Of a DNA stretch of 18,213 nt, positions 1-7,352 are shown piece by piece (positions within the stretch are counted from its first letter, which is position 1; the number at the start of each line of letters is the position of its first letter). Under the pieces are notes generated by a model that searched no databases, had not been told where the DNA came from, and saw only the letters and a program-made list of their open reading frames with translations. This DNA is from UMGS755 sp045590535 (GTDB lineage: Bacteria; Bacillota; Clostridia; UBA1381; UBA9506): positions 1 through 18,213 of the forward strand of contig JAZNRE010000004.1 in assembly GCA_045590535.1 (NCBI GenBank). Direction: 5' to 3'. The translations under genes were made by a program, and so were the position numbers.

Positions 1-3
1 TAC

Positions 4-47
4 CCCCACGAAACGACACAGGGGCTACGCCCCTGGACCCCTTTTAC
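4..47. repeat. GC-rich intergenic hairpin repeat
   Basis: The stretch contains GGGGC-TAC-GCCCC followed by TGGACCCC, so the GGGGC arm can pair with either downstream C-rich arm. It is sharply GC-rich compared with the AT-rich DNA that follows. It resembles the short GC-rich palindromic elements seen between genes in many gut Clostridia. That resemblance is from memory and was not searched. No gene is visible here. Confidence 0.4.
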
Positions 48-110
48 AAAGAAAATACCCTGCTTCTTTCTTTTATTTATAGCAAGGAAGCATTTCATAG
101 ACGATAAAAT

Positions 111-149
111 ATTTTGTGAGGCGCATTTGGTATTGTACCTCACATAAAA
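111..149. repeat. Inverted repeat upstream of the M23 gene
   Basis: TGTGAGG (115-121) is perfectly complementary to CCTCACA (138-144) across a 16-nt loop. Outer ATTTT and AAAAT segments extend the stem with one bulged base. No oligo-U run follows, so a terminator is unlikely. It could be an operator or the end of an upstream transcript. Confidence 0.4.
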
Positions 150-162
150 TTCCTGATCTTTT

Positions 163-184
163 AAGAACAAAAAGTTCTTTTTTC
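163..184 (+). terminator. Weak rho-independent terminator of an upstream + strand gene
   Basis: AAGAAC (163-168), loop AAAAA, GTTCTT (174-179), then a run of T. The 6-bp stem is short and AT-rich. The position before the promoter at 214 fits the end of a gene lying outside the window. Confidence 0.4.
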
Positions 185-213
185 GACATTTACAATTTGT
201 TTACAAATAAAAC

Positions 214-242
214 TTGCAATTGTTAAAAAATTATTGTATAAT
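214..242 (+). promoter_or_regulatory. Sigma-A promoter of the M23 peptidase gene
   Basis: TTGCAA (214-219), 17-bp spacer, perfect TATAAT (237-242). The predicted RNA start is near 249, about 80 nt before the GTG start codon. The promoter lies inside the 5' part of the longest open frame, which argues against translation from the TTG at 214. Confidence 0.7.
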
Positions 243-327
243 AGACCATGGTTTTAACAATTTTGTAATAATTTCGTGTGCGCTTACATATAATAAGCAT
301 ATACAGTTTCTCTTTCGAGGTGATCTC

Positions 328-1941
328 GTGAACGAAAACCAAATCCGCGTGACGGTCAGACGCATGGAAAAGGTGCCCACACAGTTTTATGTGCAGGCTC
401 CCCATGTGAAAGCCAAGGCCGAAACAAAGGTGAAGGTAGAAGTGGCCGACTCTTTGCGGGCCGAACACAAGCGGCTCTCCCGGGCCCTTTCTTTTATGCC
501 CCCCTTGCCTGCCGATTTTTCCGGCACTCTTGCTGCCACAGGCAAAGCGTGGTTTTTAAAAGCAAAGGCGGCGGTGGTGGGTGGTGTTTCTGCCCTTGGA
601 TGTTTCTTGACAGAACATGCCAAGCGACTGGCCTTTTCCTTTGGTGTTTCCGGCACTTTAGCGGCGGTGGCCTGCCTTTTGCTGGTCAGCACCTGCAGCA
701 TTGGCTGTCAGGTGAGCTTTGACGGTCAAGTGATTGGAACCATTAAAAATAAAAGTGAATATAACCAAATTATTGAGTCTATTAACTATGAAATTGCCCA
801 GGTTAGTGACCAGGCATTTGTGGTCCCTATTGAGCCGGAGCTTTCTATCCGCCTGATTCAAAAAGGCGCCTTTACCAGCACAGAGGATGTGCGGGAACGG
901 ATTAAAGCCACCAGCCTGGATATGTTGCCCGCCTATGGCGTTTATGCAGAAAATCAGCTTTTGTTTGCTCTTCCCAATGAGCAGGCTGCCCTTTCGGTTT
1001 TAGAGACTTATAAAAACAGCTTTAAAGAAGAGGGCGAGGATGTTTCCACCGAATTTTGCGAGGAAGTGACGGTGGCACATCGCTTTGTGCCCAAGGCTTC
1101 ATTAAAAACCGTCGACAGCGCTGCGGCACGGCTCACAGAAGGCAAGGTTGTGACCCACACCTTGTCGGCAGATGAAACCATCTATTCTGTGGCAGAGCGC
1201 TATGGCATTACCGTTGATGATATTTTGCAGACAAACCCCATTTATGACCTTGAAAACATGACCCTTTCAAAGTTAAAAATTCGTACGGGGGAGCCTCTTC
1301 TCTCTGTCAAAACGGTTGCCCTAAAGCATATTGAAGAAGAAATTCCCTTTGGCACCATTGAAAAAGAAGACCCCACAAGCTATGAGGGAAACATTTGGGT
1401 TGAGCAGGCAGGCGCCCCCGGTGCCCGAGTGATTGACGCTTATGTCACCTCTGTTAACGGCGTGGAAACAGACCGGTATGTTGTTTCGGAACAAATTTTA
1501 TCCACGGCTGTGGATGAAATTATTTTCTCCGGTACAAAAGAACGGCCTAGCCCCATTGGCACCGGCATTATGGCTGTGCCCACCAACGGCAGTCTTTCCT
1601 CTCGCTTCGGTTCCCGTTGGGGTAGAAAACACACAGGTATTGACTTTGCAGCCCCTGTTGGCACCGATATTTATGCAACAGACAACGGCACAGTTGTTTA
1701 TTCTGAATATAACAATGGCGGATATGGCTATTTGATTCAGATTGACCACGGCAACGGCATTGTGACTTATTATGCTCACTGCGATGAGCTTTTGGTGCCT
1801 GAAGGGCATGTGGTTGCCAAGGGCGATTTAATTGCAAGAGTTGGTAACACCGGACGCAGTACAGGTCCGCACCTACATTTTGAAGTACGGAAAAACGGCG
1901 AGCCAACCGACCCCTCAACCTATTTAAAAGGACTTAATTAA
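328..1941 (+). CDS. LysM-G5-M23 peptidoglycan endopeptidase, membrane-anchored
   Basis: Predicted cell-wall hydrolase of 537 aa that cleaves peptide cross-links in peptidoglycan outside the membrane. A cytoplasmic N-terminal region of about 100 residues precedes a hydrophobic segment (about 104-129, ending LLLVSTCSIGC), probably a type II membrane anchor. Then come an extracellular linker, a LysM-like domain (about 272-320), a G5 domain (about 326-404) and a C-terminal M23 domain (about 420-533). The zinc and catalytic motifs are intact: HTGID, YYAHCD and HLHFEVR. I chose the GTG at 328 because GAGGTGAT lies 3 nt upstream, a near-perfect anti-16S match, while an earlier in-frame TTG (214) is itself the -35 box of a strong promoter. 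The gene has its own promoter and terminator. Family assignment is firm; the exact bond cleaved is inferred. Confidence 0.9.
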   Translation: MNENQIRVTVRRMEKVPTQFYVQAPHVKAKAETKVKVEVADSLRAEHKRLSRALSFMPPLPADFSGTLAATGKAWFLKAKAAVVGGVSALGCFLTEHAKRLAFSFGVSGTLAAVACLLLVSTCSIGCQVSFDGQVIGTIKNKSEYNQIIESINYEIAQVSDQAFVVPIEPELSIRLIQKGAFTSTEDVRERIKATSLDMLPAYGVYAENQLLFALPNEQAALSVLETYKNSFKEEGEDVSTEFCEEVTVAHRFVPKASLKTVDSAAARLTEGKVVTHTLSADETIYSVAERYGITVDDILQTNPIYDLENMTLSKLKIRTGEPLLSVKTVALKHIEEEIPFGTIEKEDPTSYEGNIWVEQAGAPGARVIDAYVTSVNGVETDRYVVSEQILSTAVDEIIFSGTKERPSPIGTGIMAVPTNGSLSSRFGSRWGRKHTGIDFAAPVGTDIYATDNGTVVYSEYNNGGYGYLIQIDHGNGIVTYYAHCDELLVPEGHVVAKGDLIARVGNTGRSTGPHLHFEVRKNGEPTDPSTYLKGLN

Positions 1942-1952
1942 AATGTAAACTT

Positions 1953-1985
1953 AAAAGGCTGAACGAAATTCGTTCAGCCTTTTTT
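1953..1985 (+). terminator. Rho-independent terminator of the M23 gene
   Basis: AAAAGGCTGAACG (1953-1965), short AAATT loop, CGTTCAGCCTTTT (1971-1983), then more T. It starts 11 nt after the stop codon. An almost identical stem is found at 18028-18060. Confidence 0.9.
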
Positions 1986-1999
1986 CATTGTGAATTATT

Positions 2000-2028
2000 G
2001 CGGGGACGCCCTAGACGCCGCCCCCTAC
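2000..2028. repeat. GC-rich dispersed repeat, copy A
   Basis: Begins GCGGGGACGCC and ends GACGCCGCCCCCTAC, matching 17250-17277 almost base for base. Both copies lie between the 3' ends of converging genes. A further GGCGTCCTCG at 2059-2068 is complementary to the CGGGGACGCC segment apart from one G-T pair, so a larger foldback is possible. Confidence 0.55.
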
Positions 2029-2092
2029 ATAGTTACACTAAATAAGGATCTTGAAGATGGCGTCCTCGTCATCCCGTTTTTTGTAATTTAAA

Positions 2093-2117
2093 GCCCCCAC
2101 TCTTTTTGAGCGGGGGC
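2093..2117 (-). terminator. Terminator of serS
   Basis: Read on the minus strand, GCCCCCGCTC pairs with GAGTGGGGGC across an A5 loop. The single imperfect pair is a G-U wobble on the minus strand but an A-C mismatch on the plus strand, so it favours minus-strand transcripts. It lies about 20 nt past the serS stop and is followed by TTTAAATT. Confidence 0.8.
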
Positions 2118-2137
2118 CTTTTCATGCTTTCATTTTA

Positions 2138-3406
2138 TTAGCGGATAACATCAGTTCCCATAAAGGGCAGAAGCGCTTCAGGAATACGAACGCTGCCATC
2201 AGCATTCTGATAGTTTTCCAAAATAGCTGCCACCGTACGACCAACGGCAACGCCGGAGCCGTTTAAGGTGTGAACAAACTGGGGTCTATCTGCCTGGGAT
2301 TTTTTGTATTTAATGCCGGCACGACGCGCCTGGAAATCTTCAAAGTTACTGCAGGAAGAAATCTCAACATAGCGTCCGTAGCTGGGCATCCAAACCTCAA
2401 TATCATATTTCATGGCGGCGGTGAAGCCCAAGTCGCCAACACAGATTTTAACCACGCGATAAGGCAGGCCCAAGCCCTTTAACACAGCTTCGGCATCTAA
2501 AACCAGCGTTTCAAGCTCTTCATAAGAATGCTCGGGCTCAACAAATTTAACCAGCTCAACCTTGTTAAACTGATGCTGACGGATAAGACCACGGGTGTCA
2601 CGACCGGCAGAACCAGCTTCGGCACGGAAGCAAGCAGAATAGGCCACATGACGAATGGGTAAATCTTCGGCTGACAAAATCTGTTCACGATATAAATTGG
2701 TAACCGGCACCTCGGCTGTGGGAATTAAGAAATAGTCTGTGCCCATTACTTTAAAGGCGTCTTCTTCAAACTTCGGCAGCTGACCTGTGCCCACCATGGA
2801 GTTTCTGTGAACCATGTACGGCGGGAAAATTTCGGTGTAGCCGTGCTTATCGGTGTGCATATTTAAGAAATAGTTGATGACAGCTCGCTCTAAACGAGCG
2901 CCCAAACCTTTATAAACAGTAAAACGAGCACCGGTAATTTTTGCAGCGCTGGCAGCATCTAAAATGCCCAGTCCCTCGCCTAAATCCCAGTGGGCTTTGG
3001 GCTCAAAATCGAACTTTGTAGGCTCGCTGAATTTGCGGATTTCCACATTGTCTTCATCGGTGTCGCCATCGGGAACAGTGTCGTTAGGAATGTTGGGAAT
3101 GCGCAGCATTAAGCCGTTAATGGCTTCGTCAAGCTCACGCAGGCTTTGGTCAAGACCCTTGATTTTTTCAGAAAGTTCCTTCATTTCTGCAAAAATCGGG
3201 GCGGTGTCGCCGCCTTCTTTTTTTATCTGCGGAATCTGCTTGCTCACGGTATTTTGCTTGCTTTTTAACTGCTCCACTTCATAGAGCACATCGCGGCGCT
3301 TTTTATCAAGCTCAAGTAATTCGTCAATTTTGTCTTCTTCTTTGCGGCGTGCCAGGGCAGCTTTCACTTTTTCCGGCTCTTGTCTGATCAATTTAATGTC
3401 AAGCAT
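2138..3406 (-). CDS. serS: Seryl-tRNA synthetase
   Basis: Class II aminoacyl-tRNA synthetase of 422 aa that charges tRNA-Ser (and tRNA-Sec where present) with serine via a seryl-adenylate. The N-terminal long antiparallel coiled coil that grips the tRNA spans about residues 25-100. The catalytic core shows TAEVP (230-234), motif 2 (FRAEAGSAGRDTRGLIR, about 260-276) and motif 3 with the ATP-binding arginine (GSGVAVGRT, 383-391). The length is normal and the gene intact. AGGAG stands just before the ATG. It lies 13 nt after the DUF4446 gene and is last in that minus-strand unit. I see no T-box leader, although serS is T-box regulated in many Firmicutes; the short gap leaves no room for one. Confidence 0.98.
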   Translation of the reverse strand: MLDIKLIRQEPEKVKAALARRKEEDKIDELLELDKKRRDVLYEVEQLKSKQNTVSKQIPQIKKEGGDTAPIFAEMKELSEKIKGLDQSLRELDEAINGLMLRIPNIPNDTVPDGDTDEDNVEIRKFSEPTKFDFEPKAHWDLGEGLGILDAASAAKITGARFTVYKGLGARLERAVINYFLNMHTDKHGYTEIFPPYMVHRNSMVGTGQLPKFEEDAFKVMGTDYFLIPTAEVPVTNLYREQILSAEDLPIRHVAYSACFRAEAGSAGRDTRGLIRQHQFNKVELVKFVEPEHSYEELETLVLDAEAVLKGLGLPYRVVKICVGDLGFTAAMKYDIEVWMPSYGRYVEISSCSNFEDFQARRAGIKYKKSQADRPQFVHTLNGSGVAVGRTVAAILENYQNADGSVRIPEALLPFMGTDVIR

Positions 3407-3419
3407 GTTTTTCTCTCCT

Positions 3420-3953
3420 TTATTTCTGTTCCTTATTTAATTCACTGTTTATAACTCTTTCATAATTTAATTGCGCTGTGCGAATGGCTTCTTCTTCCTC
3501 TTCCGACAGCTCAAATAATGACTTGCCTTTTTGAACGGGTTTTAAATAAGTGGCGGTTTGTTGTCTTGTGTAAACACCGTTTAAAACAAAGCCCGTATCT
3601 TCTTCATCCAAAACGGCTGTGGCAAAACTTAAATTGCCGTTGTTGCCGCCAAAAGCATTATAGCGGATGGCACCAACCTTTTTCACGCAGGTTTTACTTT
3701 CAATTTCCAGCTTGCGCAAACGGTCTTCTGCCGCTTTGTAATCATCCATAATTTCGGTGCATTTTTTATAGTAGTTCACAATGGCCTCTGTGATGTCACG
3801 GCCAGCACCGTCTTTTAAAATCCGTTTTGAACGGCGGCTCACCCGACATGCCACAATCAATGCAATGAATGCAAAGAGAAAACCGACAATACAAAAAACG
3901 CAACTGTAAAACAAAATTAACTCTTGGGGAATTATATAACCTAAAATCTCCAT
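3420..3953 (-). CDS. DUF4446 family membrane-anchored protein
   Basis: A 177-aa protein of unknown function. One N-terminal transmembrane helix (about residues 12-36) is followed by a basic RRSKR stop-transfer sequence, so the rest should be cytoplasmic. Residues about 60-95 look like a coiled coil. The C-terminal part carries the family signature: KVGAIRYNAFGG, then LSFATAVLDEEDTGFVLN, then a segment rich in E near SEEEEEAI. Its place after parB and before serS is common in Clostridia, which suggests a role tied to the envelope or chromosome, but no function is established. An AAAGGG ribosome binding site lies 6 nt before the ATG. The 173 bp separating it from parB contain no clear terminator, so read-through from parAB is possible. 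Confidence 0.85.
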   Translation of the reverse strand: MEILGYIIPQELILFYSCVFCIVGFLFAFIALIVACRVSRRSKRILKDGAGRDITEAIVNYYKKCTEIMDDYKAAEDRLRKLEIESKTCVKKVGAIRYNAFGGNNGNLSFATAVLDEEDTGFVLNGVYTRQQTATYLKPVQKGKSLFELSEEEEEAIRTAQLNYERVINSELNKEQK

Positions 3954-4126
3954 TTTTTCGCCCTTTCTTTTCTTTCGCCGATAAATTATCCGTGCTTTAT
4001 GTTAACCATTTCATTTTGCTCGGATTCTTTTTCTATTTCTTTTTTTCTTGTCTTTTTGGTCAAACTATATTGAACTTTTATAAAAATGGCTTACAGGACC
4101 AAATTTAAGCTCCCAATTTTTTCCAA

Positions 4127-4990
4127 TTAACTAATTAAATTCATAATTCGCTCAAAGTCGTCATTGTTATAATATTCAATTTCAATTTTGCCACGATTTT
4201 TCTTATTTTGAATGGTGACCTTTGTTCCCAATGAATCAGACAATTTTTTTTCTAAGGTCGATAAATATCGACGCAACTCTTCATCAATTGGATTTTTCTT
4301 TTTCGGTTTTTTAACCTGCAAAAGATTTTTAATCAGCTCTTCGGTTTGGCGAACGGTTAAACCTTCTTTAACAATCCGACGGGCTGCCAAAAGCTGAACT
4401 TCTTCTTTATCTGTGGCGAGTAGTGCCCGCACATGACCCACAGTTAATTCTTTGGCCAACACCATTTCTTTAATTTCGTCACACAAGGTGAGCAAACGAA
4501 TGCTGTTTGCAACGGCAGAACGGCTTTTGCCGACCTTTTGGGCCACCTGCTCTTGAGTTAAAGAGAATAAATCCATCAATTCACGGTAACCACGAGCTTC
4601 TTCAAAGGGATTTAAATCTTCTCGCTGCAGGTTTTCTACCAAGGCAATTTCCATTGTTTCTTGGTCGTCAAAATCACGAATGGAAACCGGAACCTTTGAA
4701 AGTCCTGCTAATTTTGCTGCACGCCAACGGCGTTCACCGGCAATAATTTTATAAAATCCATTATCCAGCTTTTTAACAACAATGGGTTGCAGAATACCAT
4801 ATTTTTTGATTGAATCAGCCAAATCCTGCAGTTTTTCGGCATCAAATTCGGTTCGGGGCTGACTTTTATTCGGTTCAATTTGTGTAATTTTCAGCTCATT
4901 GGCTTGTTCTAAAGTGGTGTCTACGGCTTCATCGGTGTTCAGCAGCGCCCCAAGACCCTTGCCCAAGCCCTTTTTTTCATTTTTTTTCAT
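4127..4990 (-). CDS. parB: ParB/Spo0J chromosome partition protein
   Basis: Sequence-specific DNA-binding CTPase clamp of 287 aa that loads at parS, spreads along DNA, recruits SMC/condensin and works with ParA in origin segregation. Near the N-terminus, KGLGKGLGALL (8-18) is the conserved ParA-interacting peptide. The CTP-binding motifs are GERRWRA (85-91) and ENLQREDLNP (119-128). The parS-reading helix-turn-helix is at about 146-168 (TQEQVAQKVGKSRSAVAN). The C-terminal dimerisation region follows a lysine-rich linker. Its start overlaps the parA stop by 4 bp (ATGA), so the two are translationally coupled. Two parS-like sites lie just upstream of the operon. Confidence 0.97.
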   Translation of the reverse strand: MKKNEKKGLGKGLGALLNTDEAVDTTLEQANELKITQIEPNKSQPRTEFDAEKLQDLADSIKKYGILQPIVVKKLDNGFYKIIAGERRWRAAKLAGLSKVPVSIRDFDDQETMEIALVENLQREDLNPFEEARGYRELMDLFSLTQEQVAQKVGKSRSAVANSIRLLTLCDEIKEMVLAKELTVGHVRALLATDKEEVQLLAARRIVKEGLTVRQTEELIKNLLQVKKPKKKNPIDEELRRYLSTLEKKLSDSLGTKVTIQNKKNRGKIEIEYYNNDDFERIMNLIS

Positions 4991-5772
4991 TCTGCACTCG
5001 ACTCCTTTGCCTGATTGTTTTTCATTACCTCTTTTGCCAGCTTTAAATAGCTACGGGCACCTTTTGAGTACTTATCATAAGAAATGATGGGCTCACCATA
5101 GCCCGGTGCCTCAGAGAGTCTGACATTACGGGGAATTACGGTTTTAAACACACTTTCGGGGAAATATTTTTTTACCTCTTCCATTACCTGTGTGGATAAA
5201 TTGGTTCGAGAATCAAACATCGTCAGCAAAACACCTTCAAATGTTAACTTTGGATTTAATTCCTTCCGCAGATTTTTAACCGTTTTGGTGAGCATGCTGA
5301 GACCTTCAAGTGCATAATATTCGCATTGAATGGGCACAAGCAAACTGTCTGCAGCCGCAAAAGCGTTTAATGTTAACAGTCCCAGGGACGGCGGACAGTC
5401 AATAATAATATAATCATAATCCTTTAAAACCGGCTTTAATGCTTCTTTTAGCAGGTTGTTTCTGTTTTTCATAGAAACCAGCTCAACTTCAGCACCGGCC
5501 AAATCAATATTAGAAGGACAGACAAAAAGATTTTTAACCTTTGTTTCAAGAATGGTTTCTTTTATGGCTGTTTCGTTAATCAAAACATCATAAATAGATT
5601 GTTCTACCGCCTCTTTGTCAATACCAACACCACTTGAGGCATTGCCCTGGGGGTCAAAATCAATCATTAAAACCTTTTTCTTTAAGGTTGCAAGGCAGGC
5701 AGCCAAATTCACAGCTGTGGTAGTTTTACCCACACCGCCTTTTTGGTTTGCCACAACAATTACTTTTGCCAT
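4987..5772 (-). CDS. parA: ParA/Soj chromosome partition ATPase
   Basis: Deviant Walker-A ATPase (261 aa from the chosen start) that partners ParB in origin segregation and, in Bacillus, also controls DnaA. KGGVGKTTT (11-19) is the P-loop with the signature lysine. MIDFDPQGN (36-44) is the A' motif, and YIIIDCPPSLG near residue 120 is Walker B. Two in-frame ATGs exist. The first (5781) sits directly on the AGGAAGGA ribosome binding site, whereas the second (5772) is 9-10 nt away and gives the usual MAKVIVVANQKGG start, so I prefer the second. It is the first gene of the parAB operon, with a good promoter at 5819-5847. Confidence 0.97.
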   Translation of the reverse strand: MAKVIVVANQKGGVGKTTTAVNLAACLATLKKKVLMIDFDPQGNASSGVGIDKEAVEQSIYDVLINETAIKETILETKVKNLFVCPSNIDLAGAEVELVSMKNRNNLLKEALKPVLKDYDYIIIDCPPSLGLLTLNAFAAADSLLVPIQCEYYALEGLSMLTKTVKNLRKELNPKLTFEGVLLTMFDSRTNLSTQVMEEVKKYFPESVFKTVIPRNVRLSEAPGYGEPIISYDKYSKGARSYLKLAKEVMKNNQAKESSAE

Positions 5773-5818
5773 CTTTTTCATTCCTTCCTGCTTGTAGCCT
5801 TTTTATTCTACACCTTTT

Positions 5819-5847
5819 ATTGTACCATAAAAAATGCACTTTTTCAA
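5819..5847 (-). promoter_or_regulatory. Sigma-A promoter of parAB
   Basis: On the minus strand TTGAAA (5847-5842), 17-bp spacer, TACAAT (5824-5819). The nearest parS-like site ends 14 bp upstream of the -35 box, so ParB could autoregulate this promoter. Confidence 0.75.
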
Positions 5848-5860
5848 GGGTATAATGGAT

Positions 5861-5876
5861 TGTTTCACATGAAACA
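5861..5876. promoter_or_regulatory. parS-like ParB-binding site 1
   Basis: TGTTTCACATGAAACA matches the Bacillus parS consensus TGTTNCACGTGAAACA at every position except the central G, which is A here. It lies next to the parA promoter. Confidence 0.85.
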
Positions 5877-5915
5877 TTCTTATTTTTGACTCTTTTTTAT
5901 TGATTATTTTTATAA

Positions 5916-5931
5916 TGTTTCACATGAAACA
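5916..5931. promoter_or_regulatory. parS-like ParB-binding site 2
   Basis: A second copy, identical to that at 5861-5876 including the G-to-A variant and the following T. The centre-to-centre distance is 55 bp, so both sites lie on about the same face of the helix. Confidence 0.85.
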
Positions 5932-5950
5932 TTTGCCTTACCATATAAAA

Positions 5951-5984
5951 AAGCCATATTACACGAAAAAGTGTAATATGGCTT
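5951..5984 (-). terminator. Terminator of greA
   Basis: Perfect 14-bp stem AAGCCATATTACAC / GTGTAATATGGCTT around a 6-nt loop. On the minus strand it is followed by TTTTTTATA, a good U-run. It starts 14 nt past the greA stop. Confidence 0.9.
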
Positions 5985-5998
5985 AATACCGAACTTTT

Positions 5999-6475
5999 TT
6001 ATTTGCTGATTTCTAAAATTTTTAATTCAAATTCACCGTTGGGGGCTTCTACAGTCACCACATCGCCAACCTTTGCGCCCAGCAGGGCACGGCCAACCGG
6101 TGATTCGTCAGAGATTTTATTACTCATGGGGTCAGCTTCTTCTGAACCAACGATGCTATAAACCTCTTCTTCTTCCATGTCAACATCAAAAACCTTAACT
6201 TTAATACCAAAAGACACAACATCAGTTGAAACTTCTTCTTCATCAATGATTTTTGCGTTTTTCAGCATTTTTTCAAGCTTTAATATTTTATGCTCAACTT
6301 CTGCCTGTTCATTTTTTGCTTCATCATATTCTGCATTTTCGGATAAATCACCAAAACCAAGGGCAACCTTAATTTTTTCAGAGATTTCTTTACGCTTTTC
6401 GGTTTTTAAATATTCAAGCTCTCTTTCTCTTTCCTTTAAGCCCTCATATGTTAAGTAAATTGTCTTTTCAGACAT
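5999..6475 (-). CDS. greA: Transcription elongation factor GreA
   Basis: Rescues backtracked RNA polymerase by entering the secondary channel and stimulating cleavage of the extruded RNA 3' end. The protein is 158 aa, the same as E. coli GreA. The N-terminal coiled coil carries the catalytic acidic tip in GDLSENAEYDEA, and the C-terminal FKBP-like domain shows ISDESPVGRALLGAKVGD and ends FELKILEISK. I start at the ATG at 6475 (MSEKTIYLT), preceded by a GATGAGGAA ribosome binding site. A longer frame extends to 6547, but it would include a perfect sigma-A promoter (6515-6543) and so is not expected to be translated. It is a single-gene unit with its own promoter and terminator. Confidence 0.97.
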   Translation of the reverse strand: MSEKTIYLTYEGLKERERELEYLKTEKRKEISEKIKVALGFGDLSENAEYDEAKNEQAEVEHKILKLEKMLKNAKIIDEEEVSTDVVSFGIKVKVFDVDMEEEEVYSIVGSEEADPMSNKISDESPVGRALLGAKVGDVVTVEAPNGEFELKILEISK

Positions 6476-6514
6476 TTCCTCATCCCTTTCACCTTTACTC
6501 ACCTTTAATTCAGT

Positions 6515-6543
6515 ATTATAAACAATATAATTACATTTGTCAA
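6515..6543 (-). promoter_or_regulatory. Perfect-consensus sigma-A promoter of greA
   Basis: TTGACA (6543-6538) and TATAAT (6520-6515) with a 17-bp spacer, a full consensus match. The -35 hexamer contains the TGA stop codon of the upstream gene (6542-6540). Confidence 0.9.
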
Positions 6544-7346
6544 TCATTATTTACAATTTTACTTACTTTTATCATATATTCTTTACAAAATCTCTTTATT
6601 TTTTCCTCATTTATATTGCTATATTGCTGAAAAATAAGGAATTCTAAGGTCATTTGATTAAAATCTAAAAATTGTGTTATTTGTTTAAATTTCTTTTTAG
6701 AACTAAAAATAATTTGGCTGCAGCGATTTACATCAGTCGAGATATTTAAAACCTTTTTTTCTTCTGTCATAGAATCCAGCTGCACCAAAATTTCCTTTTC
6801 TTCTTTTTTCTTCATGTGTTCCACCGGAATGAATAAACCATATTCCTGAAGAAAGAACTGAGTAACATCATTAAACATTTCTGCTCGTTCTGATTTTATC
6901 ACAATTTTTTTAACATATTTGTATATTTTTAAAATATATTGTCTTGCTTTTTCCGGACTGTCGGTTTCAAGAATCAGGGTGGAGCTTCCAATCGGAATGG
7001 CTTTGCCACCCGCATATTTTCTCAGTATATCATATAATTTATACTTAACAATTTCATTTCCGGTAAAGTTTTGAAAACTATTTTCCATTTTTTCCCTTAT
7101 TATTTGTTTTTTATACGCCTCTTTTGAAAATATAATATGAGTAATGCCTTCCTTTTTTAAATAGGTACAAAATTTAGCAATTGCCTTTTCGCTTGGGTTT
7201 TTTTCTGTTATGGGAACAAGATAGACAGGAATTTTAATTTTTTCTTCTTTTATTTCTTTTTTTGTTTTAAACAATGCTTTTTTTATGCCAAAAGTTTGAT
7301 TAAAGGGCGAAAAAACCGGTTCAAAATGAATTATGGCCGCTTTCAT
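6540..7346 (-). CDS. Conserved-looking hypothetical protein, 268 aa
   Basis: I do not recognise this family. The protein is 268 aa, very lysine-rich and probably cytoplasmic, with no signal peptide or membrane segment. It begins MKAAIIHFEP, a beta-strand-like start. Strands and helices appear to alternate: IPVYLVPI near residue 40, ITHIIFSKEAY near 70, and around 145 KKIVIKSERAEMFNDVTQFF followed by LQEYGLFIPVE. The last part resembles the strand-helix-strand pattern of a Rossmann-like fold, which is only an impression. GGAGGA lies 6 nt before the ATG, but within the 3' arm of a 14-bp hairpin (7353-7392). It follows the RNase M5 gene by 50 nt, and its stop codon lies inside the greA -35 box. 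Confidence 0.75.
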   Translation of the reverse strand: MKAAIIHFEPVFSPFNQTFGIKKALFKTKKEIKEEKIKIPVYLVPITEKNPSEKAIAKFCTYLKKEGITHIIFSKEAYKKQIIREKMENSFQNFTGNEIVKYKLYDILRKYAGGKAIPIGSSTLILETDSPEKARQYILKIYKYVKKIVIKSERAEMFNDVTQFFLQEYGLFIPVEHMKKKEEKEILVQLDSMTEEKKVLNISTDVNRCSQIIFSSKKKFKQITQFLDFNQMTLEFLIFQQYSNINEEKIKRFCKEYMIKVSKIVNND

Positions 7347-7352
7347 AAAAAA

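Noticed and set aside
214..327. N-terminal extension of the M23 peptidase from TTG 214
   Set aside because: The TTG is the -35 box of a TTGCAA-17-TATAAT promoter and no ribosome binding site precedes it; GTG 328 has an excellent one.
3407..3419. T-box leader for serS
   Set aside because: Only 13 bp separate serS from the preceding gene, and no T-box or terminator-antiterminator structure is seen upstream.
3954..4126. A possible promoter or gene in the parB-DUF4446 gap
   Set aside because: A TTGACC with no proper -10 box and a TATAAA with no -35 box were seen. Open frames here are low-complexity shadows, and no hairpin terminator is visible.
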